Below, piece by piece: positions 28,246 to 39,857 of a stretch of 64,000 nucleotides of DNA. The DNA lies in NCBI RefSeq assembly GCF_023700745.1, contig NZ_JAMPYG010000005.1, positions 113,807-177,806 of the forward strand. The letters are read 5' to 3'. Source of the DNA: Rhodoferax sp. (GTDB lineage Bacteria; Pseudomonadota; Gammaproteobacteria; Burkholderiales; Burkholderiaceae_C). A program made the position numbers and the translations under genes. Each line of letters opens with the position of its first letter. Positions within the stretch are counted from its first letter, which is position 1. The notes under the pieces are model-generated. The model saw only the letters and a program-made list of their open reading frames with translations. It did not search any database and was not told where the DNA came from.

Positions 28246-29751
28246 GTGCTCTATAAATTTTACGAAGCCCAACGTTCGCTGATGGAGCCATTCACTGATC
28301 TGGCGCAGTCTGCGGCCAAGGTGTATGGCAATCCCTTGTCATTGTTCGGCCAGCATCCCCTGGCACAACGCATTTCAGCTGGTTACGACCTGATGCACCG
28401 CCTGGGCAAGGATTATGAGAAGCCTGAATTTGGCCTGCGCATCGTGGATGTGGACGGGGTTGAAGTGGCGGTTCATGAGCGTGTTGAAGTCAAGAAGCCG
28501 TTTTGCGAATTACGCCGCTTCAAGCGCTTTACCGATGATGTCACCACGTTGTCCAAACTCAAGGGGCAACCTGCCGTGCTGATCGTGGCCCCGCTATCGG
28601 GCCATTACGCCACCCTGCTGCGCGATACCGTCAAAACCATGCTGAAAGACCACAAGGTCTATGTCACCGACTGGACCAACGCCCGACTGGTGCCCACCTC
28701 CGAGGGCGATTTCAGCCTCGACGACTACATTAATTACGTACAGGAATTCATTCGCCACGTACAAAACCGCTACGGCAACTGCCATGTCATGAGCGTCTGT
28801 CAACCCACCGTGCCGGTGCTGGCCGCGGTGTCACTGATGGCCAGCCGGGGCGAACTCACGCCCTTGAGCATGGTCATGATGGGTGGCCCGATTGACGCAC
28901 GCCTGTCACCTACCGCCGTCAACAACCTTGCCATGAACAAAAGCATCGAGTGGTTTGAGCACAACGTGATTTACCGCGTACCGACCCGTTTCCCGGGCGC
29001 CGGGCGCAAGGTTTACCCCGGCTTTTTGCAGCATTCCGGCTTTGTTGCCATGAACCCCAGCAACCATGCCCGCAGCCATTACGACTACTTCAAGGACTTG
29101 ATCAAGGGCGACGATGCCAGTGCCGATGCCCACCGCAAGTTCTACGACGAGTACAACGCCGTGCTGGACATGGATGCGCAGTACTACCTCGACACCATCA
29201 AGGTGGTGTTCCAGGAATTCAACCTGGTCAACGGCACCTGGGACGTCAAGGGGGTTGACGGCAAGATTGAGCGCGTACACCCCGAAGACATCCACAACAC
29301 GGCCCTGTTGTCCATAGAGGGAGAGCTTGACGACATTTCAGGCTCCGGTCAAACGGCCGCCGTGCACACCATTTGCACTGGCGTGGACAAGGCCAACCAA
29401 CGACACATCGAGGTGGAAGGCGCCGGTCACTATGGTATTTTTGCCGGTCGCCGTTGGCGTGAAGTGGTCTACCCGCAAGTCAAAGCCTTCATTCAGGCCT
29501 ACCAGCCCAAGCCGGTTGCAGCAACCCCTGTGATGGCGGCGACACCAGCAGCCCCGGTACTGACCAACCCCGAGCCCGGGTTGCCTGAGCCGGCACCGGC
29601 ATTTGTTTTACCCGAAGCAGCAGTCACGGCTGAAGTCAAGGTGCACAGCAAGCGCCCCGAACCACGTCAGCAACCGGCAGCCAAAGCCGCCGTCAACGTG
29701 GCCGAACCGACCAAACCGGCACGCAAACGCCCGACCCAACGTCACGGATGA
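28246..29751 (+). CDS. phaZ: Intracellular polyhydroxyalkanoate depolymerase with C-terminal tail
   Basis: Breaks down stored PHB granules. 501 residues, GTG start with aaggtgaa upstream. As in Ralstonia PhaZa1, the lipase-box serine is replaced by cysteine: Cys185 in [10 protein letters not shown]. The catalytic His is expected in [17 protein letters not shown]. The conserved body ends near residue 420. A further 80 residues are rich in Pro, Ala, Lys and Arg and end [12 protein letters not shown], an extension absent from the 419-residue Ralstonia enzyme. The stop overlaps the next start (ATGA). Confidence 0.88.
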   Translation: MLYKFYEAQRSLMEPFTDLAQSAAKVYGNPLSLFGQHPLAQRISAGYDLMHRLGKDYEKPEFGLRIVDVDGVEVAVHERVEVKKPFCELRRFKRFTDDVTTLSKLKGQPAVLIVAPLSGHYATLLRDTVKTMLKDHKVYVTDWTNARLVPTSEGDFSLDDYINYVQEFIRHVQNRYGNCHVMSVCQPTVPVLAAVSLMASRGELTPLSMVMMGGPIDARLSPTAVNNLAMNKSIEWFEHNVIYRVPTRFPGAGRKVYPGFLQHSGFVAMNPSNHARSHYDYFKDLIKGDDASADAHRKFYDEYNAVLDMDAQYYLDTIKVVFQEFNLVNGTWDVKGVDGKIERVHPEDIHNTALLSIEGELDDISGSGQTAAVHTICTGVDKANQRHIEVEGAGHYGIFAGRRWREVVYPQVKAFIQAYQPKPVAATPVMAATPAAPVLTNPEPGLPEPAPAFVLPEAAVTAEVKVHSKRPEPRQQPAAKAAVNVAEPTKPARKRPTQRHG

Positions 29752-30407
29752 AACCCGGTGCCGCCGAACTTTTGGCGGTGTTGCCGCAAACCCAGTGCAC
29801 GCGCTGCGGTTACCCTGACTGTGCAGGCTACGCACAGGCCTTGCATGACGGCAGCGCGGATATCAACCAGTGCCCACCCGGCGGGGCTGCCGGGGTGCAG
29901 CGCCTGGCTGAACTGACCGGGCGCCCCCCCAAACCGCTCAACCCCGACAACGGCACGGAGGGACCACGTTCAGTGGTTTTTATCGACGAGGACTGGTGCA
30001 TTGGCTGCACGCTGTGCATCAAAGTCTGCCCGGTGGATGCCATTGTGGGCGCCAACAAGCTGATGCATACCGTGATCGAGCCCTATTGCACCGGCTGCGA
30101 GCTGTGTCTGCCAGTATGCCCGGTCGATTGCATTGAAGTTGAAAACGTCAGTGGCAGCGCCACAGGTTGGGCCGCCTGGTCGCAAGAGCAGGCTGAACAA
30201 GCCCGCCAACGTTATGAATTTAATCGTTTGCGACGGGCGCGTGAGTCGCTTGAAAATGACCAAAGGCTGGAAGAAAAAGCGGAGCTGAAATTGTCCGACC
30301 TGGCCGCCCACTCGCAACACACCGACCCGGCCGTGCTGGACAAGAAGCGGGCCGTGATCGAAGCCGCGCTGGCCCGGGCCCGGGCCAAACGCCAAGCAGC
30401 GCCCTAA
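29748..30407 (+). CDS. Stand-alone RnfB/RsxB-like ferredoxin
   Basis: 219 residues. An N-terminal 4Fe-4S (RnfB Fe4) domain has CTRCGYPDC at residues 17-25 and a fourth Cys in NQCPPG. Two bacterial ferredoxin motifs follow: [16 protein letters not shown] and [18 protein letters not shown] charged helical tail of about 70 residues ends the protein. There is no N-terminal membrane anchor and no other rnf gene nearby, so it is probably a soluble electron carrier. Its partner is unknown. The start overlaps the phaZ stop. The stop overlaps the opposite-strand stop of the VOC gene. Confidence 0.82.
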   Translation: MKPGAAELLAVLPQTQCTRCGYPDCAGYAQALHDGSADINQCPPGGAAGVQRLAELTGRPPKPLNPDNGTEGPRSVVFIDEDWCIGCTLCIKVCPVDAIVGANKLMHTVIEPYCTGCELCLPVCPVDCIEVENVSGSATGWAAWSQEQAEQARQRYEFNRLRRARESLENDQRLEEKAELKLSDLAAHSQHTDPAVLDKKRAVIEAALARARAKRQAAP

Positions 30408-30880
30408 GCCGCCAGTCTGGCAAATGCGGCCACCACCTCGGGCGGCGCCTGCACCATCTCGATCAACACCCCCTCGCCCGCAATCGGAAACTCGTCGTTG
30501 GCCTTGGGATGCAGGAAGCAAATGTCAAAGCCTGCAGCCCCCTTGCGGATGCCCCCCGGCGCAAAGCGAACGCCTTGCGCCGTGAGCCATGCCACCGCCT
30601 TGGGCAGGTCGTCAATCCACAGGCCGACATGGTTCAGTGGTGTGGCGTGCACGGCAGGTTTTTTGTCGATGTCCATGGGCTGCATCAGGTCGACCTCGAC
30701 CTTGAACGGGCCGACGCCCATGGCGCAGATGTCTTCATCAACATTCTCGCGCTCGCTCTGAAATGTACCGGTGACCTCCAGGCCCAGCATCTCGACCCAG
30801 AGCTTTTGCAGACGCGTTTTACTGGTACCACCAATGGCGATCTGCTGGATGCCCAGCACCTTAAAGGGGCGCTGGCTCAT
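30404..30880 (-). CDS. VOC-family protein, methylmalonyl-CoA epimerase-like
   Basis: 158 residues of glyoxalase fold with two beta-alpha-beta-beta-beta units: the first from [11 protein letters not shown], the second from [20 protein letters not shown] and ending [12 protein letters not shown]. Metal ligands expected at the His of LNHVGLW and the Glu of LIEMVQ are present. It follows pccA with an ATGA overlap, so it is the last gene of the propionyl-CoA operon. It most likely epimerises (S)- to (R)-methylmalonyl-CoA for the mutase. The role is inferred mainly from context. Confidence 0.75.
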   Translation of the reverse strand: MSQRPFKVLGIQQIAIGGTSKTRLQKLWVEMLGLEVTGTFQSERENVDEDICAMGVGPFKVEVDLMQPMDIDKKPAVHATPLNHVGLWIDDLPKAVAWLTAQGVRFAPGGIRKGAAGFDICFLHPKANDEFPIAGEGVLIEMVQAPPEVVAAFARLAA

Positions 30881-32925
30881 ACAAATTCCACAATCGGCTG
30901 GTCCACGGTGAGACTTTCGCCTTTGGCGGCCAGCACCTTGCCGACCACGCCATCGGCGGCAGCAAACAGCACGTTTTCCATCTTCATGGCTTCGATCACG
31001 GCAACGCGTTCACCGGCCTGCACCTTTTGGCCCACTTGCACGGCCACATCGACCAGCAAGCCCGGCATTGGCGACAACACATAACGGCTCATGTCTGGTG
31101 CTGCCTTGAACGGCATCAGCGCATGCAACTCGGCCATGCGCTTGGATACCACCAGCACATCAATGCGTGTGCCATTGTGTTGCAAGCGCAAAGCCAGCGG
31201 ATTCTTGGGCGTGCCGCGTTCGACCTGGGCAGTAAAGGGCGCGCCATTGACCGTACCCGTGATGCAGATGTCATTCAGCCTCGAATCGCTGCTGATTTCA
31301 TAACTGCTGGCGCCCAACCTGACGCGTGCCGAGCCCGTCTGTCCAACAAACTCATCAACATGCACCGGGGTGTAGGCGTTCGTGCCGTCATCGCCCAAGG
31401 TGACCACCACGTAATCACTGCCCGCATTGACGGCATAACCCGGCAACTGGCCGCTGATGCCGGCCGCCCGTTCGCGCGATTTGCGCCGCACAAAGGCGGC
31501 CAGCGCCAGCATGAAATGCGGGTCTTCGTGAGGCACATCTTCGGCTTTGAAACCGTGGGCGTAGTTTTCGGCAATAAAACCCGTATTGAAATTGCCGGAA
31601 ACAAACTTGGGGTGCGCCAGCAAGGCCGCCTGGAACGGAATATTGCTGCTGATACCGCGAATCACAAAACCGTTGAGCGCTTCACGCATTTTGGCGATCG
31701 CATCGAGCCGGTCGACACCGTGCACGATGAGCTTGGCGATCATCGAGTCGTAATACATCGGAATTTCGCCGCCGTCCTGCACCCCGGTGTCAACCCGCAC
31801 GCCAAACCAGTCGCTGGTGTTGGCCTGCGCCATGGTCTGGGTGGGGGGCGCAAAACGCACCAGGCGCCCGGTGCTGGGCAAAAAGTTGCGGTACGGGTCT
31901 TCGGCATTGATGCGGCACTCCATGGCCCAACCGTTGCGCTTGACCTCGGCCTGCGTCAGCGGCAATTTTTCACCGGCGGCAACACGAATCATCAGCTCCA
32001 CCAGGTCCAGCCCGGTGATGCATTCGGTCACCGGGTGCTCCACCTGCAGGCGCGTGTTCATTTCCAGAAAGTAAAAACTCTGGTCCTTGCCAACCACAAA
32101 TTCCACGGTGCCGGCGCTCTGGTACTTGACCGCCTTGGCCAAGGCCACGGCCTGCTCCCCCATGGCCTTGCGTGTCGCATCGGAAATAAAAGGCGATGGC
32201 GCTTCTTCGATCACCTTCTGGTGGCGGCGCTGAATGGAACACTCGCGCTCGTTCAAATACACCACGTTGCCAAAGCTGTCGCCAATGAGCTGGATTTCGA
32301 TGTGGCGTGGTTCTTCGACAAATTTTTCGACAAACACGCGGTCGTCGCCAAAGCTGTTGCGCGCTTCATTGCGACAACTGGTGAAACCCTCAAACGCTTC
32401 CTTGTCGTTGTAGGCCACGCGCAGCCCTTTGCCGCCGCCGCCGGCGCTGGCCTTGATCATCACCGGGTAACCAATGCCCTGGGCAATTTCCACCGCCTGT
32501 TCGGCTGACTCGATGGCGCTGTTGACGCCCGGAATGCAGTTGACCCCGGCAGCCCCGGCCAGCTTCTTGGACTCGATCTTGTCGCCCATGGCCGCCATGG
32601 AATAGTGCTTGGGCCCGATGAAGACGATGCCCTCTTCTTCGACGCGCTTGGCAAACTCGGCGTTTTCGCTGAGGAAGCCATAACCCGGATGCAGGGCTTG
32701 CGCGCCGGTTTGTTTGCAGGCGGCGATGATTTTCTCGCCCACCAGGTAGCTTTCGCGGCTCGGCGGGGCGCCAATGTGCACGGCTTCATCGGCCATCAAC
32801 ACAAAGCGCGCGTCCTTGTCGGCATCCGAATAGACGGCAACCGTCTTGATGCCCATTTTTTTGGCGGTGGTGATGACGCGGCAGGCAATCTCGCCACGGT
32901 TGGCGATCAAAATTTTTGTAAACAT
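30877..32925 (-). CDS. pccA: Propionyl-CoA carboxylase alpha (biotin-carrying) subunit
   Basis: Biotin carboxylase fused to its carrier domain, 682 residues. ATP-grasp signatures: KIESKKLAG, the glycine loop [12 protein letters not shown], and [16 protein letters not shown]. The biotin lysine is Lys648 in EAMKMEN, 34 residues from the C-terminus. With PccB it carboxylates propionyl-CoA. The neighbouring mutase, meaB and epimerase support propionyl-CoA over acetyl- or methylcrotonyl-CoA as substrate. AGGAGAG precedes the ATG. It is separated from pccB by an unusually long 365-bp spacer. Confidence 0.92.
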   Translation of the reverse strand: MFTKILIANRGEIACRVITTAKKMGIKTVAVYSDADKDARFVLMADEAVHIGAPPSRESYLVGEKIIAACKQTGAQALHPGYGFLSENAEFAKRVEEEGIVFIGPKHYSMAAMGDKIESKKLAGAAGVNCIPGVNSAIESAEQAVEIAQGIGYPVMIKASAGGGGKGLRVAYNDKEAFEGFTSCRNEARNSFGDDRVFVEKFVEEPRHIEIQLIGDSFGNVVYLNERECSIQRRHQKVIEEAPSPFISDATRKAMGEQAVALAKAVKYQSAGTVEFVVGKDQSFYFLEMNTRLQVEHPVTECITGLDLVELMIRVAAGEKLPLTQAEVKRNGWAMECRINAEDPYRNFLPSTGRLVRFAPPTQTMAQANTSDWFGVRVDTGVQDGGEIPMYYDSMIAKLIVHGVDRLDAIAKMREALNGFVIRGISSNIPFQAALLAHPKFVSGNFNTGFIAENYAHGFKAEDVPHEDPHFMLALAAFVRRKSRERAAGISGQLPGYAVNAGSDYVVVTLGDDGTNAYTPVHVDEFVGQTGSARVRLGASSYEISSDSRLNDICITGTVNGAPFTAQVERGTPKNPLALRLQHNGTRIDVLVVSKRMAELHALMPFKAAPDMSRYVLSPMPGLLVDVAVQVGQKVQAGERVAVIEAMKMENVLFAAADGVVGKVLAAKGESLTVDQPIVEFV

Positions 32926-33020
32926 AATTCTCTCCTAACGTTATTCGGTCAGCGAATATGAAGTTCGCTGTGATGTTGAGTCTGACCTTTTGACGGGACG
33001 CCGTGTTTGTGGGTCCGCAA
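32926..33020 (-). promoter_or_regulatory. Region upstream of pccA with a small palindrome
   Basis: Just upstream of pccA, agcgaa (32951-32956) and ttcgct (32964-32969) form a hairpin or operator-like palindrome, flanked by ggtcag and ctgacc. A Shine-Dalgarno AGGAGAG precedes the pccA ATG. A promoter for pccA here would fit the long spacer, but no clear -35/-10 pair is seen. Confidence 0.3.
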
Positions 33021-33116
33021 CAGGGCGAGGGTGTCTGCTTCCGCTCATGTCCCCCTCCAAAGGCTCTCGCCTTTGGATTCCTCCTTGACTTCGCTGCAAC
33101 AGACACCCCCACCCTG
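33021..33116 (-). ncRNA. Structured repeat element, copy 1 (pccB-pccA spacer)
   Basis: Read on the minus strand: outer arms of 17 bases (33100-33116 and 33021-33037, 15 of 17 paired) enclose AAGGAGGA, then a perfect 8-bp hairpin ccaaaggc-gaga-gcctttgg (33057-33076), then GGGGGACATGAGC. The same order of motifs, with different stem sequences, recurs at 33177-33244 on the opposite strand. No protein is encoded. I do not recognise the family; it may be an RNA motif or a non-coding mobile repeat. Confidence 0.45.
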
Positions 33117-33176
33117 CCGCTGCGTAACCCTGACCTTGTATTTCATGCCCGCACGCCAACCGACCAGGATTGGGTT

Positions 33177-33244
33177 GCCTGGGCGTTTTGCGCAGGTAAA
33201 GGAGGAGGCTGCAGGCCGGGGGACACGGAGCAAAACGCCCAGGC
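33177..33244 (+). ncRNA. Structured repeat element, copy 2 (pccB-pccA spacer)
   Basis: A perfect 15-bp inverted repeat (33177-33191 and 33230-33244, gcctgggcgttttgc and its complement) encloses AAAGGAGGA, a small hairpin ggc-tgcag-gcc, then GGGGGACACGGAGC. The internal purine motifs match copy 1, but the outer stem sequence is different and still pairs. That is the pattern expected of a conserved fold rather than a simple duplicated sequence. Confidence 0.45.
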
Positions 33245-33290
33245 TACCCGATCCAGCGCGATACACAGTCATGCTGTATTCCACAAAAAT

Positions 33291-34823
33291 TTAAAGCGGA
33301 ATGTTGCCGTGTTTACGCCACGGGTTCTCAAGCTTCTTGTCTTTGAGCATGACCAGGCTGCGGCAAATGCGCTTGCGGGTCTCCGACGGCAGAATCACGT
33401 CGTCAATAAAGCCGCGGGCACCCGCCACAAACGGGTTGGCAAAACGGGCTTTGTACTCGGCCTCCTTGGCCGCCAGTTTCTCCGGGTGACCCTTGTCTTC
33501 GCGGAAGATGATCTCCACCGCACCCTTGGCACCCATCACGGCAATTTCAGCGTTGGGCCAGGCAAAGTTGACGTCGCCGCGCAAGTGTTTGGAGGCCATC
33601 ACGTCATAGGCACCGCCGTAGGCTTTACGTGTGATCACGGTGATCTTGGGCACGGTGCACTCGGCGTAGGCATAGAGCAACTTGGCGCCGTGCTTGATGA
33701 TGCCGCCGAATTCCTGAGAGGTGCCGGGCATGAAACCGGGCACATCGACAAAGGTGATCACCGGAATATTAAAGGCATCGCAAAAACGCACAAAACGCGC
33801 CGCCTTGATGCTGCTCTTGATGTCCAGGCAACCCGCCAGCACCAGCGGCTGGTTGGCCACAATACCGACGGTCTGGCCGTCCATGCGGGCAAAGCCGATC
33901 AGGATATTTTTGGCGTACTCGGGTTGCAGCTCAAAGAAGTCGCCGTCGTCGACCGTCTTGACGATCAGCTCCTTCATGTCATAAGCCTTGTTCGGGTTGT
34001 CAGGCACCAGCGTGTCCAGGCTGTGTTCCATGCGGCCGGCCGGGTCGCCGCTCTGGCGCACCGGGGCTTTTTCGCGGTTGTTCAGCGGCAGGTAGTTGTA
34101 CAGGCGGCGCAGCATCAGCAGCGCCTCGACATCGTTCTCAAAAGCCAGGTCGGCCACCCCGCTTTTGGTGGTGTGGCTGATGGCGCCACCAAGTTCCTCG
34201 GCCGTCACCTCCTCGTGCGTCACGGTCTTGACCACTTCCGGGCCGGTGACAAACATGTAGCTCGAATCCTTCACCATGAAGATGAAATCGGTCATGGCGG
34301 GCGAATACACCGCGCCACCTGCTGAAGGCCCCATGATCATGCTGATCTGCGGCACCACGCCACTGGCCATCACGTTGCGCTGGAACACCTCGGCATAACC
34401 ACCAAGCGAGGCCACGCCTTCCTGGATACGCGCACCGCCCGAGTCGTTCAGGCCGATCACCGGCGCACCGACCTTCATGGCCTGGTCCATGATCTTGCAG
34501 ATTTTCTCGGCATGGGCCTCCGACAGGGCACCGCCGAACACCGTGAAGTCCTGGCTGAAGACGAACACCAGACGGCCATTGATCATGCCGTAACCCGTCA
34601 CCACGCCGTCACCCGGGATCTTGTTGTCCTGCATGCCGAAGTCGGCACAGCGGTGCTCGACAAACATGTCCCACTCTTCGAACGTGCCTTCATCGAGCAG
34701 CACTTCCAGCCGCTCACGCGCGGTGAGCTTGCCCTTTTTGTGCTGCGCATCAATGCGGTTCTGGCCCCCACCCAAACGGGCAAGTTGGCGCTTTTTTTCC
34801 AGTTGTTCAAGAATATCGTGCAT
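33291..34823 (-). CDS. pccB: Propionyl-CoA carboxylase beta (carboxyltransferase) subunit
   Basis: Carboxyltransferase moving CO2 from biotin to propionyl-CoA, 510 residues. The two crotonase-fold halves are visible. The N-terminal one has [34 protein letters not shown] and [12 protein letters not shown]. The C-terminal one has [14 protein letters not shown] and [19 protein letters not shown] start at 34823. The next upstream gene in the transcript is meaB (63 bp away). With pccA it forms an alpha6-beta6 type complex in the family. Confidence 0.93.
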   Translation of the reverse strand: MHDILEQLEKKRQLARLGGGQNRIDAQHKKGKLTARERLEVLLDEGTFEEWDMFVEHRCADFGMQDNKIPGDGVVTGYGMINGRLVFVFSQDFTVFGGALSEAHAEKICKIMDQAMKVGAPVIGLNDSGGARIQEGVASLGGYAEVFQRNVMASGVVPQISMIMGPSAGGAVYSPAMTDFIFMVKDSSYMFVTGPEVVKTVTHEEVTAEELGGAISHTTKSGVADLAFENDVEALLMLRRLYNYLPLNNREKAPVRQSGDPAGRMEHSLDTLVPDNPNKAYDMKELIVKTVDDGDFFELQPEYAKNILIGFARMDGQTVGIVANQPLVLAGCLDIKSSIKAARFVRFCDAFNIPVITFVDVPGFMPGTSQEFGGIIKHGAKLLYAYAECTVPKITVITRKAYGGAYDVMASKHLRGDVNFAWPNAEIAVMGAKGAVEIIFREDKGHPEKLAAKEAEYKARFANPFVAGARGFIDDVILPSETRKRICRSLVMLKDKKLENPWRKHGNIPL

Positions 34824-34886
34824 GGCTTGGTCTCTCTCTTAGGTCAGGAAATGGTTCGGTTTTCGGATTTTGATGTGATGCGTGGC

Positions 34887-35909
34887 TTAGGCAGTTTCAG
34901 CATAAGCCTGGAGCATGTTGCGGGCGGCCGTGGAGGCCGCCACGCGGCCTGCCAGGACCTCCTGGGTCAACTGGGGCAACAGAGTTCTGACCGCCGGATG
35001 CTGGGCAAAGGCCTGTTTCAGGCCGGCGTCAATGCGTTCCCACATCCACGCCAGGGACTGCTTCTGGCGGCGTGCAGCAAACTTGCCATTGCCGGTTTGC
35101 AGGGCCTTGAATTCGAGCACCTTGTCCCAGAAGGCATCCACCCCCTGGGCATGCAGGGCGCTGAGCTGGATCACCTGGGGGTGCCATGTTTTCTGGTCGT
35201 GGTGCATGTGCTCCGGGCTGCCGTGCAAACCCAGCAAACGCAGGCTGGAATTGATCTGGGCGCGGGCCCGGGTGGCGGCATCGGGGTCAATGTCGGCCTT
35301 GTTGATGACCACCAGGTCGGCCAGCTCCATCACACCTTTCTTGATGGCCTGCAAATCGTCACCCGCGTTGGGCAACTGCAGCAGCACAAACATGTCGGTC
35401 ATGTTGGCGACTGCCGTCTCGCTTTGCCCCACACCCACGGTTTCCACAATCACCACGTCATACCCGGCTGCTTCGCAAACCAGCATGGCCTCGCGGGTTT
35501 TTTCGGCCACACCGCCCAGCGTGCCGCTGCTGGGGCTGGGGCGGATGTAGGCTTTTTCATGCACAGACAGCAGTTCCATTCGGGTCTTGTCACCCAGGAT
35601 GGAACCGCCGGAAACGGTTGAAGAAGGGTCAATCGTCAGCACCGCCACGCGGTGGCCCTGGGCAATCAGGTACAGGCCCAAGGCCTCGATGAAGGTCGAT
35701 TTCCCAACGCCCGGCACGCCGCTGATGCCCAAGCGGAACGACTGACCGGTGTGCGGCAACAAGGCGGTGAGGAGTTCATCGGCCTGCAGCCGGTGGTCGG
35801 CACGCGTGGACTCCAGCAAGGTGATGGCCTTGGCGATAGCGCGGCGCTGTGCGAGCGATTCACCTTGCAGGACCGCCTGTAACGAGTTTTGAAGATTAAA
35901 CAACTTCAA
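34887..35909 (-). CDS. meaB: Methylmalonyl-CoA mutase-associated GTPase MeaB
   Basis: G3E-type GTPase that protects and reloads B12 in methylmalonyl-CoA mutase. Up to 340 residues. Walker A is GVPGVGKST, switch regions LTIDPSST and [10 protein letters not shown], and base recognition VINKAD. No ATG is available at the 5' end. A TTG at 35909 begins one codon after the mrr stop in the same frame; a TTG at 35903 lies 7 bases after GAGG and may be the true start. The boundary coincides with the vapBC-mrr block, which may have replaced the original start. Confidence 0.9.
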   Translation of the reverse strand: MKLFNLQNSLQAVLQGESLAQRRAIAKAITLLESTRADHRLQADELLTALLPHTGQSFRLGISGVPGVGKSTFIEALGLYLIAQGHRVAVLTIDPSSTVSGGSILGDKTRMELLSVHEKAYIRPSPSSGTLGGVAEKTREAMLVCEAAGYDVVIVETVGVGQSETAVANMTDMFVLLQLPNAGDDLQAIKKGVMELADLVVINKADIDPDAATRARAQINSSLRLLGLHGSPEHMHHDQKTWHPQVIQLSALHAQGVDAFWDKVLEFKALQTGNGKFAARRQKQSLAWMWERIDAGLKQAFAQHPAVRTLLPQLTQEVLAGRVAASTAARNMLQAYAETA

Positions 35910-35912
35910 ACC

Positions 35913-36809
35913 TCATTCAAATTGTTCAAAGAACGATAGGTCAATATCGAAGACGATTCGAGGTTTCAAGCCCAACTCATGCCGCTTGAACATCTCAAAA
36001 AGTTTTTCACCATCAACCAACTCTATGGGAACAGCACCCGGTCGCTCTGCTTCTGCACGCGCGTTACTTGAAAAGGTGCTCGTTGTCAGAAATATTCCTT
36101 TATCTGCGCGACCATCCATGGCACCTCGCAAGTCACGTATTTCTTTTGGTGGTACTGATTGCTCCCATTTCTTGCATTGGAATACGACATTGAAACTCAT
36201 CAAGTCGTTTAGTTGCAAGACACCCACCCCATCGATGCCCCCATCATTTGACCGTCCAGTCACTTGCACTCGTTCGAACCCGGACTCTCGAAGTAGTCGC
36301 ATGCACAAACGTTCAAATCCGCTCGGGGACAAACCCTTCACAACACGTAAAAAACCTTGAAGACTGGCATCTTCATCTGCTTGCGGCGTGTCAGCAGGAA
36401 CGCCATCGTCTTCAATCGCTTGCGCTGCAGCACCAGATGCGACCTTACGAAGTTTTGCTTGTCGTTGCACTTGCCTGAGAAATATTTCCCGTGCCTCATC
36501 TGCAGACAAAATTACATTCTTGCCTTGCTGCGTCAAAGACCAAACACCGCGCCGCCCCGAATCAATAAAGCCTTCCCATACCAAATATTGGCGTGCCCAC
36601 ATCACTTGGTTATAAAACCGCTCTTGACCCGACTTGAGAACCACTTCCCTGACAGAGTCAGGAACTTTCTCAATTTGAGCAATTCTTTCGATGGCCTCAC
36701 GCGGTGATGCCGAACCACCCAAATCGCGCAAAGCCTGCAACAAAGGTCCAAACCATCTAACAAATTCCGATTGCCTGGTTTTTTGCTTTAGAACCGAAGT
36801 GGTACTCAT
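35913..36809 (-). CDS. Mrr-family type IV restriction endonuclease
   Basis: 298 residues. An N-terminal Mrr_N winged-helix region (about 15-105, LRDLGGSASPREAIERIAQI ... FIDSGRRGVWSLTQQGK) is followed by a PD-(D/E)xK-type nuclease domain: GFERLCMRLLRESGFE, then NDGGIDGVGVL (catalytic Asp) and FQCKKW (QxK). Mrr enzymes cut modified DNA, and no cognate methyltransferase is seen, in line with type IV. Local base composition is much lower in GC than in the neighbours (26 of 60 G+C at 36481-36540 against 39 of 60 at 35641-35700), suggesting acquisition. Confidence 0.85.
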   Translation of the reverse strand: MSTTSVLKQKTRQSEFVRWFGPLLQALRDLGGSASPREAIERIAQIEKVPDSVREVVLKSGQERFYNQVMWARQYLVWEGFIDSGRRGVWSLTQQGKNVILSADEAREIFLRQVQRQAKLRKVASGAAAQAIEDDGVPADTPQADEDASLQGFLRVVKGLSPSGFERLCMRLLRESGFERVQVTGRSNDGGIDGVGVLQLNDLMSFNVVFQCKKWEQSVPPKEIRDLRGAMDGRADKGIFLTTSTFSSNARAEAERPGAVPIELVDGEKLFEMFKRHELGLKPRIVFDIDLSFFEQFE

Positions 36810-36837
36810 TGATCAATCTTTCTTAAGGATTCGAACC

Positions 36838-37245
36838 TCATACCCAATTCTCCAGTTTCAAGCCCGGAACACGCTCAAACTCTCGGGTGTTGTTCGTTAC
36901 CAGAATCAGGTTTTGCGCCAGCGCATGGCAGGCAATCAACAAATCCCTCTCGCCAATTCGCTGGCCTGTGCACTCCAAAGCAAGCCGCGTTTGACCGTAG
37001 TGCCATATCGCTTCTTCGCCCCATGACAAAGCAGGCAAACTTTCAAAAAATGCTTCCAGTTTGACTTTCGTGTCAGGACGCGAACTTTTGGCAGCGCCAA
37101 AAGCCAACTCTGCAGCCGTGATACTGGACAAGCAGGTCGCGCCCGCACCTGCATCAATCAACCTTTGCAAGACATTCTCTGGTCGGTGGTTGATGGCATA
37201 AATGCAGATGTTGGTGTCCAACATGTATTTAAGTGAACGATTCAT
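36838..37245 (-). CDS. vapC: VapC toxin, PIN-domain ribonuclease
   Basis: 135 residues. PIN-domain acidic residues are visible: Asp10 in [11 protein letters not shown], Glu46 in [11 protein letters not shown] and Asp101 in [13 protein letters not shown], with the closing [14 protein letters not shown] typical of VapC. VapC proteins cleave tRNA or rRNA when the antitoxin is lost. Its ATG overlaps the vapB stop (ATGA at 37242-37245), so the two are translationally coupled. mrr follows downstream. Confidence 0.93.
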   Translation of the reverse strand: MNRSLKYMLDTNICIYAINHRPENVLQRLIDAGAGATCLSSITAAELAFGAAKSSRPDTKVKLEAFFESLPALSWGEEAIWHYGQTRLALECTGQRIGERDLLIACHALAQNLILVTNNTREFERVPGLKLENWV

Positions 37246-37493
37246 GGCAACAAAGACTCACGCTCGTTTTGCGACCACTCAGGTTCACGTGAAAACGGTT
37301 CAACATCAGCAAAAAGATCGAAAACTGACCGCACTCTAAAAGCCCAATCGCCTCCCATAGGGGTCAAGATCACACTGTCGCCCACGCGACGAATGACAAC
37401 TTCATCCACATCAAATCGAAAGTTTTTGGGCAAACGCACAGCCTGGCTGCGGCCAGACATGAACACTTTGGCTGTTTCAGTGGGAGAAATCAT
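37242..37493 (-). CDS. vapB: VapB antitoxin, AbrB/SpoVT type
   Basis: 83 residues from the ATG at 37493, which has AGGTGA five bases upstream. The swapped-hairpin AbrB-type N-terminus reads [20 protein letters not shown], followed by [17 protein letters not shown]. The C-terminal half ([13 protein letters not shown]) should wrap the VapC toxin. A start 33 bases upstream is possible but lacks a ribosome-binding site. It probably represses its own promoter together with VapC. Confidence 0.92.
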   Translation of the reverse strand: MISPTETAKVFMSGRSQAVRLPKNFRFDVDEVVIRRVGDSVILTPMGGDWAFRVRSVFDLFADVEPFSREPEWSQNERESLLP

Positions 37494-37509
37494 GGCATCA
37501 CCTGAAATT

Positions 37510-37545
37510 AAGTTAAGACATCTCAATGATATATCTCAATCAATA
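37510..37545 (-). promoter_or_regulatory. Candidate vapBC operator/promoter
   Basis: On the minus strand the octamer attgagat occurs twice, 13 bases apart, on either side of the palindrome gatatatc (37528-37535). AT-rich repeats at this position, just upstream of an AbrB-type antitoxin, are a usual autoregulatory site. It lies between the mutase stop (37551) and vapB. Confidence 0.4.
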
Positions 37546-37550
37546 ATCCA

Positions 37551-39728
<2,178 letters not shown>

Positions 39729-39857
39729 GGTGGCAAACAGTTAAGGAATAAATCGCAACGCACGCCACTGTGACAGCGGCGCACATTTTGAGCAAGCAAG
39801 TTTACATTATTTATAATTATTGATACAAAAAATTCCTTCCAGCTTACAATTTGTCCT

